Origin: Scilla litardierei
Lineage: Eukaryota > Streptophyta > Magnoliopsida > Asparagales > Asparagaceae
Length of the DNA stretch: 64,000 nucleotides
Assembly (NCBI GenBank): GCA_030789695.1
Contig: CM061142.1
Span: 278,497,043 to 278,561,042 of the forward strand
Reading direction: 5' to 3'
Both the position numbers and the translations under genes were made by a program. A model generated the notes under the pieces. The model searched no databases. It saw nothing but the letters and a program-made list of their open reading frames with translations, and had not been told where the DNA came from. Below, in pieces: positions 1 to 11,384 of the stretch. How positions within the stretch are numbered: position 1 is the first letter of the stretch; each line of letters starts with the position of its first letter.

Positions 1-567
1 GACTGAAAAATGATCGTCAAACGACTGTGCGTAAAGCTCAAGTTTGAGTCATAGTATATGTTGACTTGAGCAGTGCATATCAGGCGACTGTAGAAGGATC
101 TACAGGCGACTGAAAATCACCCAGTCGGCTGTGTTTCCCTCAACAGGCGACTGACGGAAAGAGTGAACCTATTGGGTTGGATTCTATGATAATCCTAAGG
201 TTCACTAAGATGGTTAAATGCATGTGCATGAATGAGCAAACCATCTAGCAAGGCATTACATCAACCCTAGACTCAAAAGAGAGAGAAAGTAATAAAGTAA
301 ATTACATGGATTACAATGCTTTCTTAAGAGTCTAAGTCTTCAATCTTGATGCCTTGATAGCTTTCCATCATCTCCCAGCTTTGGCACTCCTTGAGTCCAA
401 ACTTTGGCCCTTCTTCACATGATGTCCATCCTTACACCAAGTGATTAGTCTCCAAGAAAGATATCCTTGAAATAAACTGAGAGACTAAGACATGAGATTC
501 ATTAGCAACAACATAATGTTGTGATCATCATCAAAATAAGATTGGTATGATACACCAAAACTCAACA
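1..567 (-). mobile_element. LTR fragment of an unidentified retrotransposon
   Basis: On the minus strand the segment starts with TGTTGAGTTTTGGTG at 567, a plausible LTR 5' end, and it runs off the window on the left. It has no coding potential. At 1-160 it carries a cluster of short repeats of CAGGCGACTG and its complement CAGTCGCCTG, the kind of LTR array seen in Sireviruses. The other LTR end and a target duplication are not visible, so this is an inference from one terminus and the array. Confidence 0.4.
80..160. repeat. CAGGCGACTG motif cluster
   Basis: CAGGCGACTG occurs three times and CAGTCGGCTG once within about 80 bases, with looser GACTG-containing copies at 1-30. The units are close to each other's reverse complement, so pairs can form small hairpins. 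Confidence 0.6.
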
Positions 568-794
568 TTCTTTTTTTTTTTTCAATTTTTTGCTTTATCT
601 ATTCAAAAAAACCAAATAAAAACGTTTTTAATTCCATAAAAATACAAAATTATAAAAAGCTGACAAGTTCTTCCTTCCTACAGGTCGAACTTTGAGGGAA
701 GAACGCTAAAAGATGAATTAAAGGCATGGGAGCCAAGGGAAGAGCAACTATGAGAAGAACAAGCTTGGGGGAGAAAAGCTACAGAAGACCCCTA

Positions 795-1085
795 CTCGAT
801 CGAGTCACAGAGAGGCCATGAAAAAAGTGTCAAAAGCAGCGTTCGTCTACGCGGTCCGAGTAGCCCTCACTCGATCGAGTATCCATCTACTCGAACAAGT
901 AGCCACCTGCTCGATTGAGCAAAGGGAAGCGCGGCAAAATAGAGGAAATCGACATTCTGTCTACACAGCCCGAGTATACCCTACTCGGTCGAGCAGCTGA
1001 GAGAGTATTCTTAACTTATAATTCCATATATTTTTAATTTTTTACTCGACCGAGCAGCTCTATCTGCTCGACCCGAGCAGTGCCG
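795..1085. repeat. CTCGATCGAG-type palindromic motif array
   Basis: About eight spaced variants of the palindrome CTCGATCGAG occur, for example ACTCGATCGAG, CTCGATTGAGC, CTCGGTCGAGC and CTCGACCGAGC. A further hairpin, CCCGAGCAC/GTGCTCGGG, lies at 9242-9266 on the other side of LARD-1. The units differ in sequence but keep the palindromic core, so they look like protein-binding or structural sites rather than slipped microsatellites. Confidence 0.7.
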
Positions 1086-1283
1086 ACTTAACAAATGTGG
1101 GGTCCATATCAAAACCGAGTCGAGTTTTATAAAAACTGACTCGATCTTATCCTAACCCTAATCGTATTATCCCCCCAAAAATTACCCCGAGCACCCTCAT
1201 TTTCCCCTCCTACTTGATTGGAACCCTATCGCCCCTCCCCCGTCTCCATCACCGGCACCGCCCTCGACTCTACCACACCGGTC

Positions 1284-1350
1284 CACCTCTCTCTCTCTCA
1301 CCTCATCTCCTCTCTCTCTCTCTCTCTCTCTCTCAATCTCTCTCTCTCCC
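1284..1350. repeat. CT microsatellite
   Basis: Runs of CT dinucleotide in the pyrimidine-rich ATH leader, interrupted by a few other bases. Overlapping reading frames here are only translated repeat. Confidence 0.85.
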
Positions 1351-1604
1351 CCCACCCAACTCCGGTCATCACCGGAGCCCCGTCGCCAGTACCACCCAGC
1401 AACGACGGTGCCACCATCGTAATCCCCGCCTAAACACCCCCGCCTCACCCTCTATTCATCTCTCTGTATCTCTCTCTCTTTAAAAATCAACCCCCCACCA
1501 CCCCCGTCAAGTGGGCAGAGCGCCGTCGCCGTCGCCGTCGCCACGCAGCGCCGACGGCTCCGCCCCTCACCCACATCCCTATCCCATACCCCCCTATCCC
1601 CCAA

Positions 1605-1609
1605 CCGTC
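1605..1609. repeat. Left target-site duplication of LARD-1
   Basis: CCGTC lies directly before the TGTCACGCC terminus at 1610 and is repeated directly after the opposite terminus at 9124-9128. A 5-bp duplication is normal for LTR retrotransposon integration. Confidence 0.9.
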
Positions 1610-2164
1610 TGTCACGCCCCGCTTCCCAAAAATGTGGAGACGAGACGTGAGAAGGTCCGCACAAACTTGAAGCTGTGAAACTCCAAGTCTGATAAGCGTA
1701 ATAATTATCATATGGCAGGTCCTTGCAACGCGAACGAAACAACAATAATAATAAAGGAAAGAGACAAAAGAGAAATCTCTGAATATCCATTGAATGAATT
1801 ACAATATCACAGAAAAGCCACCAGGCTCAAAAGGGAAAAACTAAGGCCCAACATGGCCAACAAGGTATAACATACATACAAAGGTGCCACGCACCAACAA
1901 CTAACAGCAAACCTAAACAAAGAAGTGAACACGAGCGGTCTTCAAGACAGGCCCCTGGTGTCCACTCACCACCACAGCAAATATCAGCAACAGCAACACC
2001 ATATCCCTGCAACAAAGCTCTGGCTCTGGGTCTAACATGTGACACCCAAAAGAGAGAGGGACACATGTCAGCAAGTCTGGAAAGACTTGTACAAGGAAAC
2101 TGAAGGAAATGTAAACTAGCAACCTAGCAGTTATAGTATGATGCATGGCATGGCAAGTATAGTA

Positions 2165-2340
2165 TGGAGGTGACAAGTAAAGTACGAGTAGCAAGTAACA
2201 AGTATGTCATGGATAACAAGTTTTTACAAGTAAAACATGGACAAGTACAAGTGGTAAGTGTGACAAGTATTGTCAAGTAACAAGTGGTAGTTGTGACATG
2301 TATTGTCAAGTAACAAGTACAAGTACAAGGGATCACTCAA
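2165..2340. repeat. CAAGTA-rich degenerate repeat in LARD-1 LTR
   Basis: About fifteen copies of ACAAGTA or CAAGTA variants, some directly adjacent. The same array is present in the right LTR at ~7399-7574. Confidence 0.75.
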
Positions 2341-2423
2341 CGAGTGCCCTATTGCCCGCAGGCTGTGTCCAAGTATCAAGTACAAGGGATCACTCAACGA
2401 GTGCCCTATTGCCCGCAGGCTGT
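2325..2423. repeat. Two-copy tandem repeat in LARD-1 LTR
   Basis: A unit of about 56 bp, beginning CAAGTACAAGGGATCACTCA and ending GCCCGCAGGCTGTG, occurs twice in tandem. It is repeated at ~7559-7657 in the right LTR. Confidence 0.85.
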
Positions 2424-3281
2424 GATGAGCTCGTCTTCTGGAACACGAGCCAGAAAGTGTATTTGATAAGTATGGCGTAGGGGTGCACCTAGCCGGAACA
2501 AGTGACACTAGTATGTAGCGATGCTACGTAATCACGATGAGTATTCAAGCATGCAATGACATAAGCAGATAATTCGCATACCGTTAATTTAAATTAAACG
2601 TGACAGGCGAAATGCAATGACATGAACATATTCGCGTACCGTTAATTAAATTAAACATGGCAGTTAAAATGCAATAGCAGTTAAGGATGCATGGATGACA
2701 TGAACAGTTATTTCGCGTACCGTTAAGGAAAGTAAACGTGACATACAAGCATGATGAAAGTGACGGACCAAGCTTCGTTGTCAAGCTAGGTCAATGGCGT
2801 CTAAACGGCTATCCTTTCACCGTCTAGTCTCTTTTACGCTAAAGCAAGGTAAATGGCCTAAGACATGGCCTAAATCAAGAGATGCAAGTTTCACTTGCCT
2901 AGCACCGGGGAATGATGACCACTCGTCACACGGATGCCAAACCACGGGGAAATCGCGAGAGGAGACGGAAGGAACACTCCGGGGAACCCTAGGATCAGAT
3001 CTGGAAGAGATTGGAGAAGTTTGGGGAAACTAGGGTTTTGGGGGATTTGGGGATTTGATGGATTTTGGTGAGATTTTGGGGAAGATGAGAGGTAGATAGA
3101 GTAGATGGATGGTTTGGATGAAGGTTTTAGGGCTTGGAATGGAGGATTGAAGCTTGGAGGGAGATGGGGGCTCAATGGGGGAGAACTAGGGCTTAGGGTC
3201 GTGTTGGAGAAGAAGAAGTCGAATGGGTTGGGTTTAAATAGGCTAGGCTGGCGGCTGCCCAGAAATTAGGGTTTTAACACT

Positions 3282-3592
3282 GGTTAGTCGGTCAAAGAGC
3301 AACCACTGACCGACTAGTTTGGCAATTAGTCGGTCGGTCGACCAACGCAGACCGACTAAGTGCAAACAGTAACTCCTGAACGAAAATAGGATTTAGAGTT
3401 AGTCGGTCCATGAACAAGTACTGACCGACTAGTTTTGAATCTAGTCGGTCGATGAACGTTCTTAGACCGACTAAGAGTAAACAGTAACTCCTGAATTATT
3501 GATTGAATGAACTAGTCGGTTCCAGTTGATTTCCTGACCGACTAAATTGGAATCTAGTCGGTCGGTTGATCTTCTTGAACCAACTAACGTGC
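3282..3592. repeat. Six-hairpin TAGTCGGTC/GACCGACTA array in LARD-1 LTR
   Basis: Six consecutive inverted repeats, each with arms TAGTCGGTC and GACCGACTA (some degenerate) around a ~16-base loop. Pairs are separated by a direct spacer containing AACAGTAACTCCTGAA. The whole array is duplicated in the right LTR at ~8516-8826. Confidence 0.85.
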
Positions 3593-3889
3593 ACGAAAAG
3601 TGCCGATTCAAAGCGCGAAGCTTCGGGAAGATTTCCATGGCTTCTAGGATCGATTTATACTCTAAGATATGATCGATATGAAACTCGTCACGAGTGACTT
3701 ACTCCGAATTCATTGATTCTAAGGAAGAACCTAGAAGATCACATCAAAAGGAACGAAAACGAAAGCTAGGAATTCTCAACGAGATAAATGAAAGCGAGAA
3801 CTATGGAAATGGAAACCACACAAGGAGAGAACCCACCATCACAAGCAAAACACACTGATAATCCAATCATACAAAAACCAGTCGTTACA

Positions 3890-3902
3890 TCCTACCCACC
3901 TT
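3890..3902 (-). promoter_or_regulatory. Polypurine tract of LARD-1
   Basis: On the minus strand AAGGTGGGTAGGA lies immediately before the LTR start TGTAACGACTGG. The same tract sits before the LARD-2 3' LTR at 22628-22640, supporting a role in plus-strand priming and fixing the orientation. Confidence 0.7.
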
Positions 3903-6843
3903 AGAATAAAGTCCGTCCTCGGACTTCCTAATATATATAGTCGCTCTGGTAACTACCCTCAACCAATTTCACATCATAAATTCAACCAAGTACTTTCATT
4001 TCAAGTGCTTACATATACGCACTAGAAATCAAATATTACTACCACACACATATTTTCACGCACATAGTACACTCATACTTATTATAGTCAATCAATTTCA
4101 TACAACAATAAACACTTATTACTTACTATAAGAAAATAACCAAGCCTCTCTTATTTGAAAATAATTTCACATTTTTTTTGTCATTCAAGTACATGCAAAT
4201 ATTTCACCATATTTTCACCTCACATATAGTCCTATAACTATATATTGGTATAGCCACCCACAATCGTGTGCGTAACACAACCAAGCACAAACAACTCAAA
4301 CACCATACATACATCATCCGTCACTATTCACCATCACATACAATTATACCAAAGCACATAGAGTATACCCACTCAAGCTTGAGTGAGACTCAAATCATAG
4401 CAGGACATTTATATGCGTAAAACAGTATCCATACACATACCAATACCACTCCAAGGCATACACATCCACGTATCACATATTTTCACACCATATCCATCCA
4501 TTTATAATTACCATATCAACACATCAACTACATACAAGTTTAAGAGATGCAATAGTCAGGTATACCTCCTGATATACACGCATACGACATCTCATAAAAC
4601 AAGTAGTACCAACCAAAATTATCATTCTGTTACCATACGTATATCACATCATACACAAGCAGAAAATTACCTACACACAACATACAAATGCCAACACCCA
4701 TACCACTACATACACACCACGAAATCAACACTACGACGACATAACCACTTAACTATTGGGCCCACCAAACTATAACAAGGTTGACACAAGCAACGACAAG
4801 CTCTAGGGGCTAGACAATAGGAAAGAAATTGAAATCAAAAGCGTATCGAATAGAAGGATCGTAAAGCATGAAAACCGTCGTGTAATGACGTAATGATGCT
4901 CCATTGGGACATATGGAAAATAGTGTAAATAACACATTCTAAAACACGAAAGGTTTGAAGACCATTATACTTTAAAAGTTGGAGTCCCTTTTTGTATAAA
5001 AAAATATTCAGAGGTCGATAAGACAAATTGTTTGAAAACGAGTTTGAGGCGAATATATGTAATAAGAGGAAAAGTGGTTTATTGGCTTATATAAAATCAT
5101 CATGAGGAAAAAGGAAATCATTTACTCGAACATTAAAACATAGGTCAGAAATGTTGTGCGGCAGCAATCTAAAATTTTTGGAAAAGTTTTGAGATTCAAA
5201 GATTGAAATCAGATCAAGTATAGCGTGGAGAATTTAAGCGCATGCTAAATGTTTTCCAAATCTTAAAACTGAAGAGAAATCCCAAATAAACCATGTCGAA
5301 AATACTTTTAGAGAAATCCGGATTTGCCACAAAAATTGACTTATACAAGATCTTAATGTACGAGCAAAACGAACGTGGTACCGATATATAAAAATAATTG
5401 AAGTCATATTTTAGAAATTATCTTAAAAGTGTGTATGGTGAATGGAAGATAATATCTTAGTAGTATAGAAAGAGAAAAGGATATTTAAACTCATCAAGTT
5501 AGTATTAAAACTTTTAAACCGTTTTATGAAGGGTCTAAGTCAGGAATGATTTTGAAATAGTAAATTGTTTTTTTTTATATACACGAAAATCTGAAATATG
5601 GAAAATGTTGAGCATAAAATCGACTTGCTAAAAGTCGAAGTCCAAAGGGACTTGAAAAGTTTATTAAGAGAGCGCGACGAGTCATTTGAATAGCATAAAT
5701 AAGAAAGGAAAATTCATAAATCGATTTTGGAAAATAGAATTGCAGCTCAAAATTAAATCGATTTATGAAAAGGGACAAGATATTCAAATAGGTATGAAAG
5801 GTATAGGATGTAAAACATTATAAAACAGTAATCAAAATCTCGTCAAAACTTTTGAATTTCAAAAATTAATTTAAGTCAACGAAAGAGTACGAGATATAAG
5901 TGTACATATAACAATTGAAATTCCATTTAGCTTGGAAAGATTTTAAAGTATGTCATGCGATTAAAATGAATCTCATAGTTAGAAAATGGTACATCGAATT
6001 TTCCAATATAGTATTGGAGTCTTTAAACCGAAATGCGAAAATATAGACAAGAAAATGGTTACAAGTTAGCAATTATAATTTCAACCATTAGACTCCGAAA
6101 TCTACAAGGAATTTGACTCAATCGAAAAGTGAGAAATTTTAAGTACATACGTAGCGGGTTTTAAAACAAAATTTAAACTTAGCGAAAACTTTAATAAGGG
6201 AAATAGAAAAACAACTTTTTTTTAAAACGAAATTAAGCCTTGCAAACGGGGACATTCGAAGGATCAATGATTATCGAAACATGGCGGTCATGGGAATCGA
6301 GGCAAGGGGTTTGGTCGGATGATCAAAGCATAAATACGCCTAGGTTATGACTTAGGAAAATCTATGAAAACTCTTACGGTCAACCAACTAAAGATTATGG
6401 AACTAAGCGCTAAGACTTCCATAAGGGCTAGACAGCGATGAAATGAGTTCAGCTTGGTCCGAAACCGATGAACCCAAGCGAGAGACCCAAGAATTATAGA
6501 AGTCTATCCTAGTCAAAGCTAGACAGGAACCACTAAGGTAACTCTTAAGGCTATCAAATCAATCACTAACATGGAGTCTAGCTAACAATCAAGGATTCCT
6601 AACTAGCAAGCACAGACGCCTATTTAAGTCTAGCTAGGGTCCTGATCTAATGGGTTCCTACTAAGCTGAGACAGATGCCCTAACACGTCTACCAGCCACC
6701 TAAGACATAGGAACGCTAAAACCCCTAGACTCCGGGCTTATAACTTGGATGTTCTAATTCATTTAATGGACATTCTTTAATTATTATCGTTGTTCCGATA
6801 GTTCGCATTTGCAAATGGACCTGCATGGGCCACCAATAAAACA
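3890..6843 (-). other. LARD-1 internal region, non-coding
   Basis: About 2.95 kb with no gag, protease, integrase or RT motif in any frame. A perfect 16-bp palindrome CACTCAAGCTTGAGTG lies at 4370-4385 and is conserved in LARD-2 at 13680-13695. Next to the right LTR, minus strand, is TTGGTGGCCCATGCAGGTCC, also conserved in LARD-2 after its 5' LTR and the best candidate for the primer-binding region, although I cannot match it to a tRNA. Confidence 0.8.
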
Positions 6844-9123
6844 TGTCACGCCCCGCTTCCCAAAAATGTGGAGGCGAGACGTGAGAAGGTCCGCACAAAC
6901 TTGAAGCTGTGAAACTCCAAGTCTGATAAGCGTAATAATTATCATATGTCAGGTCCTTGCAACGCGAACGAAACACCAATAATAATAAAGGAAAGAGACA
7001 AAAGAGAAATCTCTGAATATCCATTGAATGAATTACAATATCACAGAAAAGCCACCAGGCTCAAAAGGGAAAAACTAAGGCCCAACATGGCCAACAAGGT
7101 ATAACATACATACAAAGGTACCACGCACCAACAACTAACAGCAAACCTAAACAAAGAAGTGAACACGAGCGGTCTTCAAGACAGGCCCCTGGTGTCCACT
7201 CACCACCACAGCAAATATCAGCAACAGCAACACCATATCCCTGCAACAAAGCTCTGGCTCTGGGTCTAACATGTGACACCCAAAAGAGAGAGGGGCACAT
7301 GTCAGCAAGTCTGGAAAGACTTGTGCAAGGAAACTGAAGGAAATGTAAACTAGCAACCTAGCAGTTATAGTATGATGCATGGCATGGCAAGTATAGTATG
7401 GAGGTGACAAGTAAAGTACGAGTAGCAAGTAACAAGTATGTCATGGATAACAAGTTTTTACAAGTAAAACATGGACAAGTACAAGTGGTAAGTGTGACAA
7501 GTATTGTCAAGTAACAAGTGGTAGTTGTGACATGTATTGTCAAGTAACAAGTACAAGTACAAGGGATCACTCAACGAGTGCCCTATTGCCCGCAGGCTGT
7601 GTCCAAGTATCAAGTACAAGGGATCACTCAACGAGTGCCCTATTGCCTGCAGGCTGTGATGAGCTCGTCTTCTGGAACACGAGCCAGAAAGTGTATTTGA
7701 TAAGTATGGCGTAGGGGTGCACCTAGCCGGAACAAGTGACACTAGTATGTAGCGATGCTACGCAATCACGATGAGTATTCAAGCATGCAATGACATGAGC
7801 AGATAATTCGCATACCGTTAATTTAAATTAAACGTGACAGGCGAAATGCAATGACATGAACATATTCGCGTACCGTTAATTAAATTAAACATGGCAGTTA
7901 AAATGCAATAGCAGTTAAGGATGCATGGATGACATGAACAGTTATTTCGCGTACGGTTAAGGAAAGTAAACGTGACATACAAGCATGATGAAAGTGACGG
8001 ACCAAGCTTCGTTGTCAAGCTAGGTCAATGGCGTCTAAACGGCTATCCTTTCACCGTCTAGTCTCTTTTACGCTAAAGCAAGGTAAATGGCCTAAGACAT
8101 GGCCTAAATCAAGAGATGCAAGTTTCACTTGCCTAGCACCGGGGAATGATGACCACTCGTCACACGGATGCCAAACCACGGGGAAATCGCGAGAGGAGAC
8201 GGAAGGAACACTCCGGGGAACCCTAGGATCAGATCTGGAAGAGATTGGAGAAGTTTGGGGAAACTAGGGTTTTGGGGGATTTGGGGATTTGATGGATTTT
8301 GGTGAGATTTTGGGGAAGATGAGAGGTAGATAGAGTAGATGGATGGTTTGGATGAAGGTTTTAGGGCTTGGAATGGAGGATTGAAGCTTGGAGGGAGATG
8401 GGGGCTCAATGGGGGAGAACTAGGGCTTAGGGTCGTGTTGGAGAAGAAGAAGTCGAATGGGTTGGGTTTAAATAGGCTAGGCTGGCGGCTGCCCAGAAAT
8501 TAGGGTTTTAACACTGGTTAGTCGGTCAAAGAGCAACCACTGACCGACTAGTTTGGCAACTAGTCGGTCGGTCGACCAACGCAGACCGACTAAGTGCAAA
8601 CAGTAACTCCTGAACGAAAATAGGATTTAGAGTTAGTCGGTCCATGAACAAGTACTGACCGACTAGTTTTGAATCTAGTCGGTCGATGAACGTTCTTAGA
8701 CCGACTAAGAGTAAACAGTAACTCCTGAATTATTGATTGAATGAACTAGTCGGTTCCAGTTGATTTCCTGACCGACTAAATTGGAATCTAGTCGGTCGGT
8801 TGATCTTCTTGAACCAACTAACGTGCACGAAAAGTGCCGATTCGAAGCGCGAAGCTTCGGGAAGATTTCCATGGCTTCTAGGATCGATTTATACTCTAAG
8901 ATATGATCGATATGAAGCTCGTCACGAGTGACTTACTCCGAATTCATTGATTCTAAGGAAGAACCTAGAAGATCACATCAAAAGGAACGAAAACGAAAGC
9001 TAGGAATTCTCAACGAGATAAATGAAAGCGAGAACTATGGAAATGGAAACCACACAAGGAGAGAACCCACCATCACAAGCAAAACACACTGATAATCCAA
9101 TCATACAAAAACCAGTCGTTACA
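6844..9123 (-). repeat. LARD-1 LTR (right; 5' LTR in element orientation)
   Basis: 2280 bp, same length as the left LTR, with about a dozen substitutions between them by eye (roughly 0.5%). It ends at 9123, where the CCGTC duplication follows. Confidence 0.9.
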
Positions 9124-9128
9124 CCGTC
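9124..9128. repeat. Right target-site duplication of LARD-1
   Basis: CCGTC, matching 1605-1609. ATH leader sequence resumes immediately after it. Confidence 0.9.
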
Positions 9129-9500
9129 GCTCCCACCACCCAGCACCAGTGGCACCGCCCCTCACCCACATCCCTATCCTAAAACCCCAACCGCCGCTCC
9201 GGCCACCCCTTTGGCTGCCCTATGACATCCCCACCTACTCGCCCGAGCACACTTAGTGCTCGGGCCGAGTACACCCATCACCACTACCGTTACTTTTGCA
9301 CCTTTTGATATTATTTTTTCTATCTATTTTAGGTGCATTGCGCTTACCGAGGAGGAGACGTACAGGAGCAGCTTGGGGGATACATTGGATACGTGGCTAG
9401 GCTCGTGCACAACCACATTACTTTCTCAGTGACGTCCATGTCGATACACCCTATCCTCTCTTTACTTTTTTGCCGACGTCTGTTGCGTGCTCGTTGCACG
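9129..9500 (+). other. ATH leader, second part
   Basis: Continues the C-rich leader interrupted by LARD-1. It contains the hairpin CCCGAGCAC/GTGCTCGGG at 9242-9266 and leads to the ORF1 ATG at 9501. No convincing coding sequence. Confidence 0.5.
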
Positions 9501-10448
9501 ATGCCTCCTCACCGCACTAGGCCGAGGTAGCCAACACCACCACGGTCGGTAAAGAGGAAGGTCACAGGCACCTCCTCCTCTCGGCCCGCACGCTGCCAGC
9601 AGCATGCCCCACAGACACCCACCACCGAGGAGGAGTACGTGGGAGATTCTTTGTCCTCATTCGACTCCTCAGGCTCCGCTTCCCCCCTTCCACTAGCCGT
9701 ACTCCCTGCCCATGATCACCCGCCACAGCTCCCACACATTCCCGTCACTTCTGCACCCATCCCCACTACCACACCACCCACCCCTCCTGCAGCTCTGCCA
9801 CCACGGGTGTGGACGTTCGGCATCGTCTTTCGGGACGATGCGCACTGCGACAACTTCGTCGCGATGTCACACCGGGCTATCATACCCAAAAGAATCATCC
9901 GACTCCACACCCTCCAACGCCTAGGACTCTTGCAGGGGGTCCTTAGGCTGTACACGACGATCGGTTTCGACCGATTCCTTGTCGCACACGCCCCACTTAC
10001 ACCCGCCTCACCCTAGAGGCGTTGAGTTCCGTTGCCCTCACACCGGAGGGCGATGGAATTAGCTTCTGGTTGCTGGACCAGACGTCGTGGTCACGCACGC
10101 CCAGATCCATGCCCATCTCCACTTCCTAGCCATCCCTGACCCCCGCACCACCTTCTCCCCAGTTTACGAGCTGGCCACATTTGATGCCACTCAGTTTGGC
10201 ATTACATTATTGGACTGGACCGCGATCGCCCCAGTAGGGCGAAGGCATCATGCATAGTGCACCCTTGCCTTCGATATGCCTAGCGTCACATCGCCGCCAC
10301 CATATTCTGCCGGCCAGAAGTCGGGACCATGTCCCTACCCGAGCATTCTCATCTCATGGAAATGACCCGACTGATGCGCCACTACCCTGACGGCTCCCTC
10401 CGCCCCTTCGTCCTTTACGACGCAGCCCACTGGCTGTGTTGCCACCTC
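9501..10448 (+). pseudogene. Athila-like ORF1 protein, N-terminal part (pseudogene)
   Basis: The frame starting ATGCCTCCTCACCGCACT at 9501 encodes a basic start, a Ser/Pro-rich low-complexity stretch, then FRDDAHCDNF ... LHTLQRLGLLQGV and later FVLYDAAHWLCC. This pattern resembles the ORF1 or 'putative plant transposon protein' family of Athila-type Ty3/gypsy elements, whose function is unknown. Damage includes a TAG at 9528-9530, a one-base frameshift near 9992 that ends the main open frame at 10016, and further shifts before the conserved block at ~10280-10448. At 10449 the gene is cut by SIRE-G and the same frame resumes at 58641. Usual neighbours gag and pol are absent upstream. Family assignment is by remembered motif style, without a search. 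Confidence 0.6.
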
Positions 10449-10453
10449 GTCCA
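10449..10453. repeat. Left target-site duplication of SIRE-G
   Basis: GTCCA precedes the LTR start TGTTGGATAC. The partner is CTCCA at 58636-58640 (one mismatch), with a CTCTA copy at 30543-30547. Support comes from the ORF1 reading frame, which continues correctly when one copy of the duplication is counted. Confidence 0.6.
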
Positions 10454-10615
10454 TGTTGGATACAACAATCGATGAGTTCGTGTTTGATGATAAAAAATGT
10501 GTGTAAACGTTTTGATGTGTGTGCTAAGTGTTTTAGAAGTGGCAAGCTTGAATCAAATAGTATTCGACTCTACATCTCATCAAGAATCAACGCCGCTACC
10601 ATGCTAGTCCATCGG
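10454..10615 (+). repeat. SIRE-G 5' LTR, truncated
   Basis: Matches the first ~160 bases of the full SIRE-G LTR at 31194. It breaks off at 10612-10615, where TCGG is shared with the COP-N fragment, a microhomology expected of end-joining after a deletion. Confidence 0.8.
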
Positions 10616-11004
10616 CGCGTGGTTGGCTCGGTGACACGGGATTGATCGCCTCAGGGTGCGGAGCGGTTTGAGGAGCGGTTCGGGGAGCGGTTCGAGGAGC
10701 GGCTCGGCGTGGGACGGGAGCGGCTTTGAAGACGGTGCAGAACATCTCGCCTGCTCCAGGGTTGAGATTCCGGGTATGTGTTTATTAGCATTAGTTTAAT
10801 TTAATCGAAGTAGGTTAGATCCTTCTTGGGATGGTCAGATCCATCCCAAGTCGGCATAGATCTTGGCTAAGGGTCTTGGACCTTAGGGCTAAGTTAACTA
10901 GATTAACTTATTCTTCCGCTGCATATTCTTTTTATGTCTATACTCCGTCCGACTTAGGACGTGAATAGAATTTTTGTGCCCTAAGGGTCCAAGAAAACCC
11001 TTCA
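10612..11004 (+). repeat. COP-N LTR fragment (3' part)
   Basis: Matches 41908-42295 of the COP-N 5' LTR, beginning CGGCGCGTGGTTGGCTCGG and ending with the LTR terminus ACCCTTCA instead of ACCCAACA. It contains a tandem-like run of GAGCGGTT units (10656-10715). LARD-2 LTR sequence follows directly, so this is the remaining end of a COP-N copy that had inserted into the LARD-2 5' LTR. Confidence 0.75.
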
Positions 11005-11384
11005 GTACATGCCGAGACCGAGTTCGAGGACACTGGTGACCAGTCCTAGACTCATCGGGAGTCTTTTTAGTTGTCACTTTTTAGTAGTTGCATTTAGCTC
11101 TCGGTGCGTAGCACCTGACTCTCGTTACTTTTGTTTCGGTTATGCTTTAGGCCTATTGTTCAGACTTGTACTTTTGTGACTTTTCTGTGATGTTAGAGTA
11201 ATTTCTGGATGTTGGTGGTGGATGTTCTTTTGTTTTCTTATTATCATTGTTGTGGTTTTGTCGCTATGCAAGGACCTGCCATTTGAATTATAACAGACGC
11301 TTATCAGACTGCAGCTTCACAACTCCACATCTGAGCGGACCTCCTCACGTTTTGCCTTTCATACTTGGGAAGCAGGGCGTGAAA
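11005..11384 (+). repeat. LARD-2 5' LTR, last ~380 bp
   Basis: Colinear with 25435-25814 of the LARD-2 3' LTR and ends GCAGGGCGTGAAA against GCGGGGCGTGACA there. The upstream ~2.8 kb of this LTR are missing. Confidence 0.8.

Larger units (their letters stand above)
568..1604 (+). mobile_element. 5' region (LTR/leader) of the Athila-like host element ATH
   Basis: This is AT-rich sequence, then a palindromic-motif array, a TATA-like TTATAAAAAC at ~1129, then a C-rich leader with CT repeats. It is assigned to ATH because the C-rich leader is cut by LARD-1 at 1605-1609 and resumes at 9124 just upstream of ORF1. The ATH 5' LTR boundaries and primer site could not be placed. No open reading frame here looks real. 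Confidence 0.45.
1610..3889 (-). repeat. LARD-1 LTR (left; 3' LTR in element orientation)
   Basis: 2280 bp, nearly identical to 6844-9123, ending TGTCACGCC... and ...GTCGTTACA on the plus strand. It contains a CAAGTA-rich stretch, a tandem repeat, three copies of a GTACCGTTAA-containing unit (2580-2730) and an inverted-motif array. Small open frames occur identically in both LTRs and have no recognisable protein content, so I do not annotate them. Confidence 0.9.
1610..9123 (-). mobile_element. LARD-1: complete non-coding LTR retrotransposon
   Basis: A 7.5-kb element with two 2280-bp direct LTRs, TG...CA ends and a perfect 5-bp target duplication. The 2.95-kb internal region has no Gag or Pol remnant, fitting a large retrotransposon derivative (LARD) that must borrow proteins. 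Orientation is taken from the purine tract AAGGTGGGTAGGA next to the left LTR when read on the minus strand. The two LTRs differ at only about a dozen sites, so the insertion is recent. The internal region is homologous to that of LARD-2 on the opposite strand. Ty3/gypsy affinity is likely but not proven, since no protein domain exists. Confidence 0.88.

Noticed and set aside
1197..1483. Overlapping Ser/Leu-rich and Arg/Glu-rich open frames on both strands
   Set aside because: They are translations of a CT microsatellite and C-rich leader; no domain, and both strands are open only because of composition.
1827..3175. Set of 60-94-residue open frames repeated at 7061-8409
   Set aside because: They repeat because the LTR repeats. 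Content is low complexity and they overlap on both strands.
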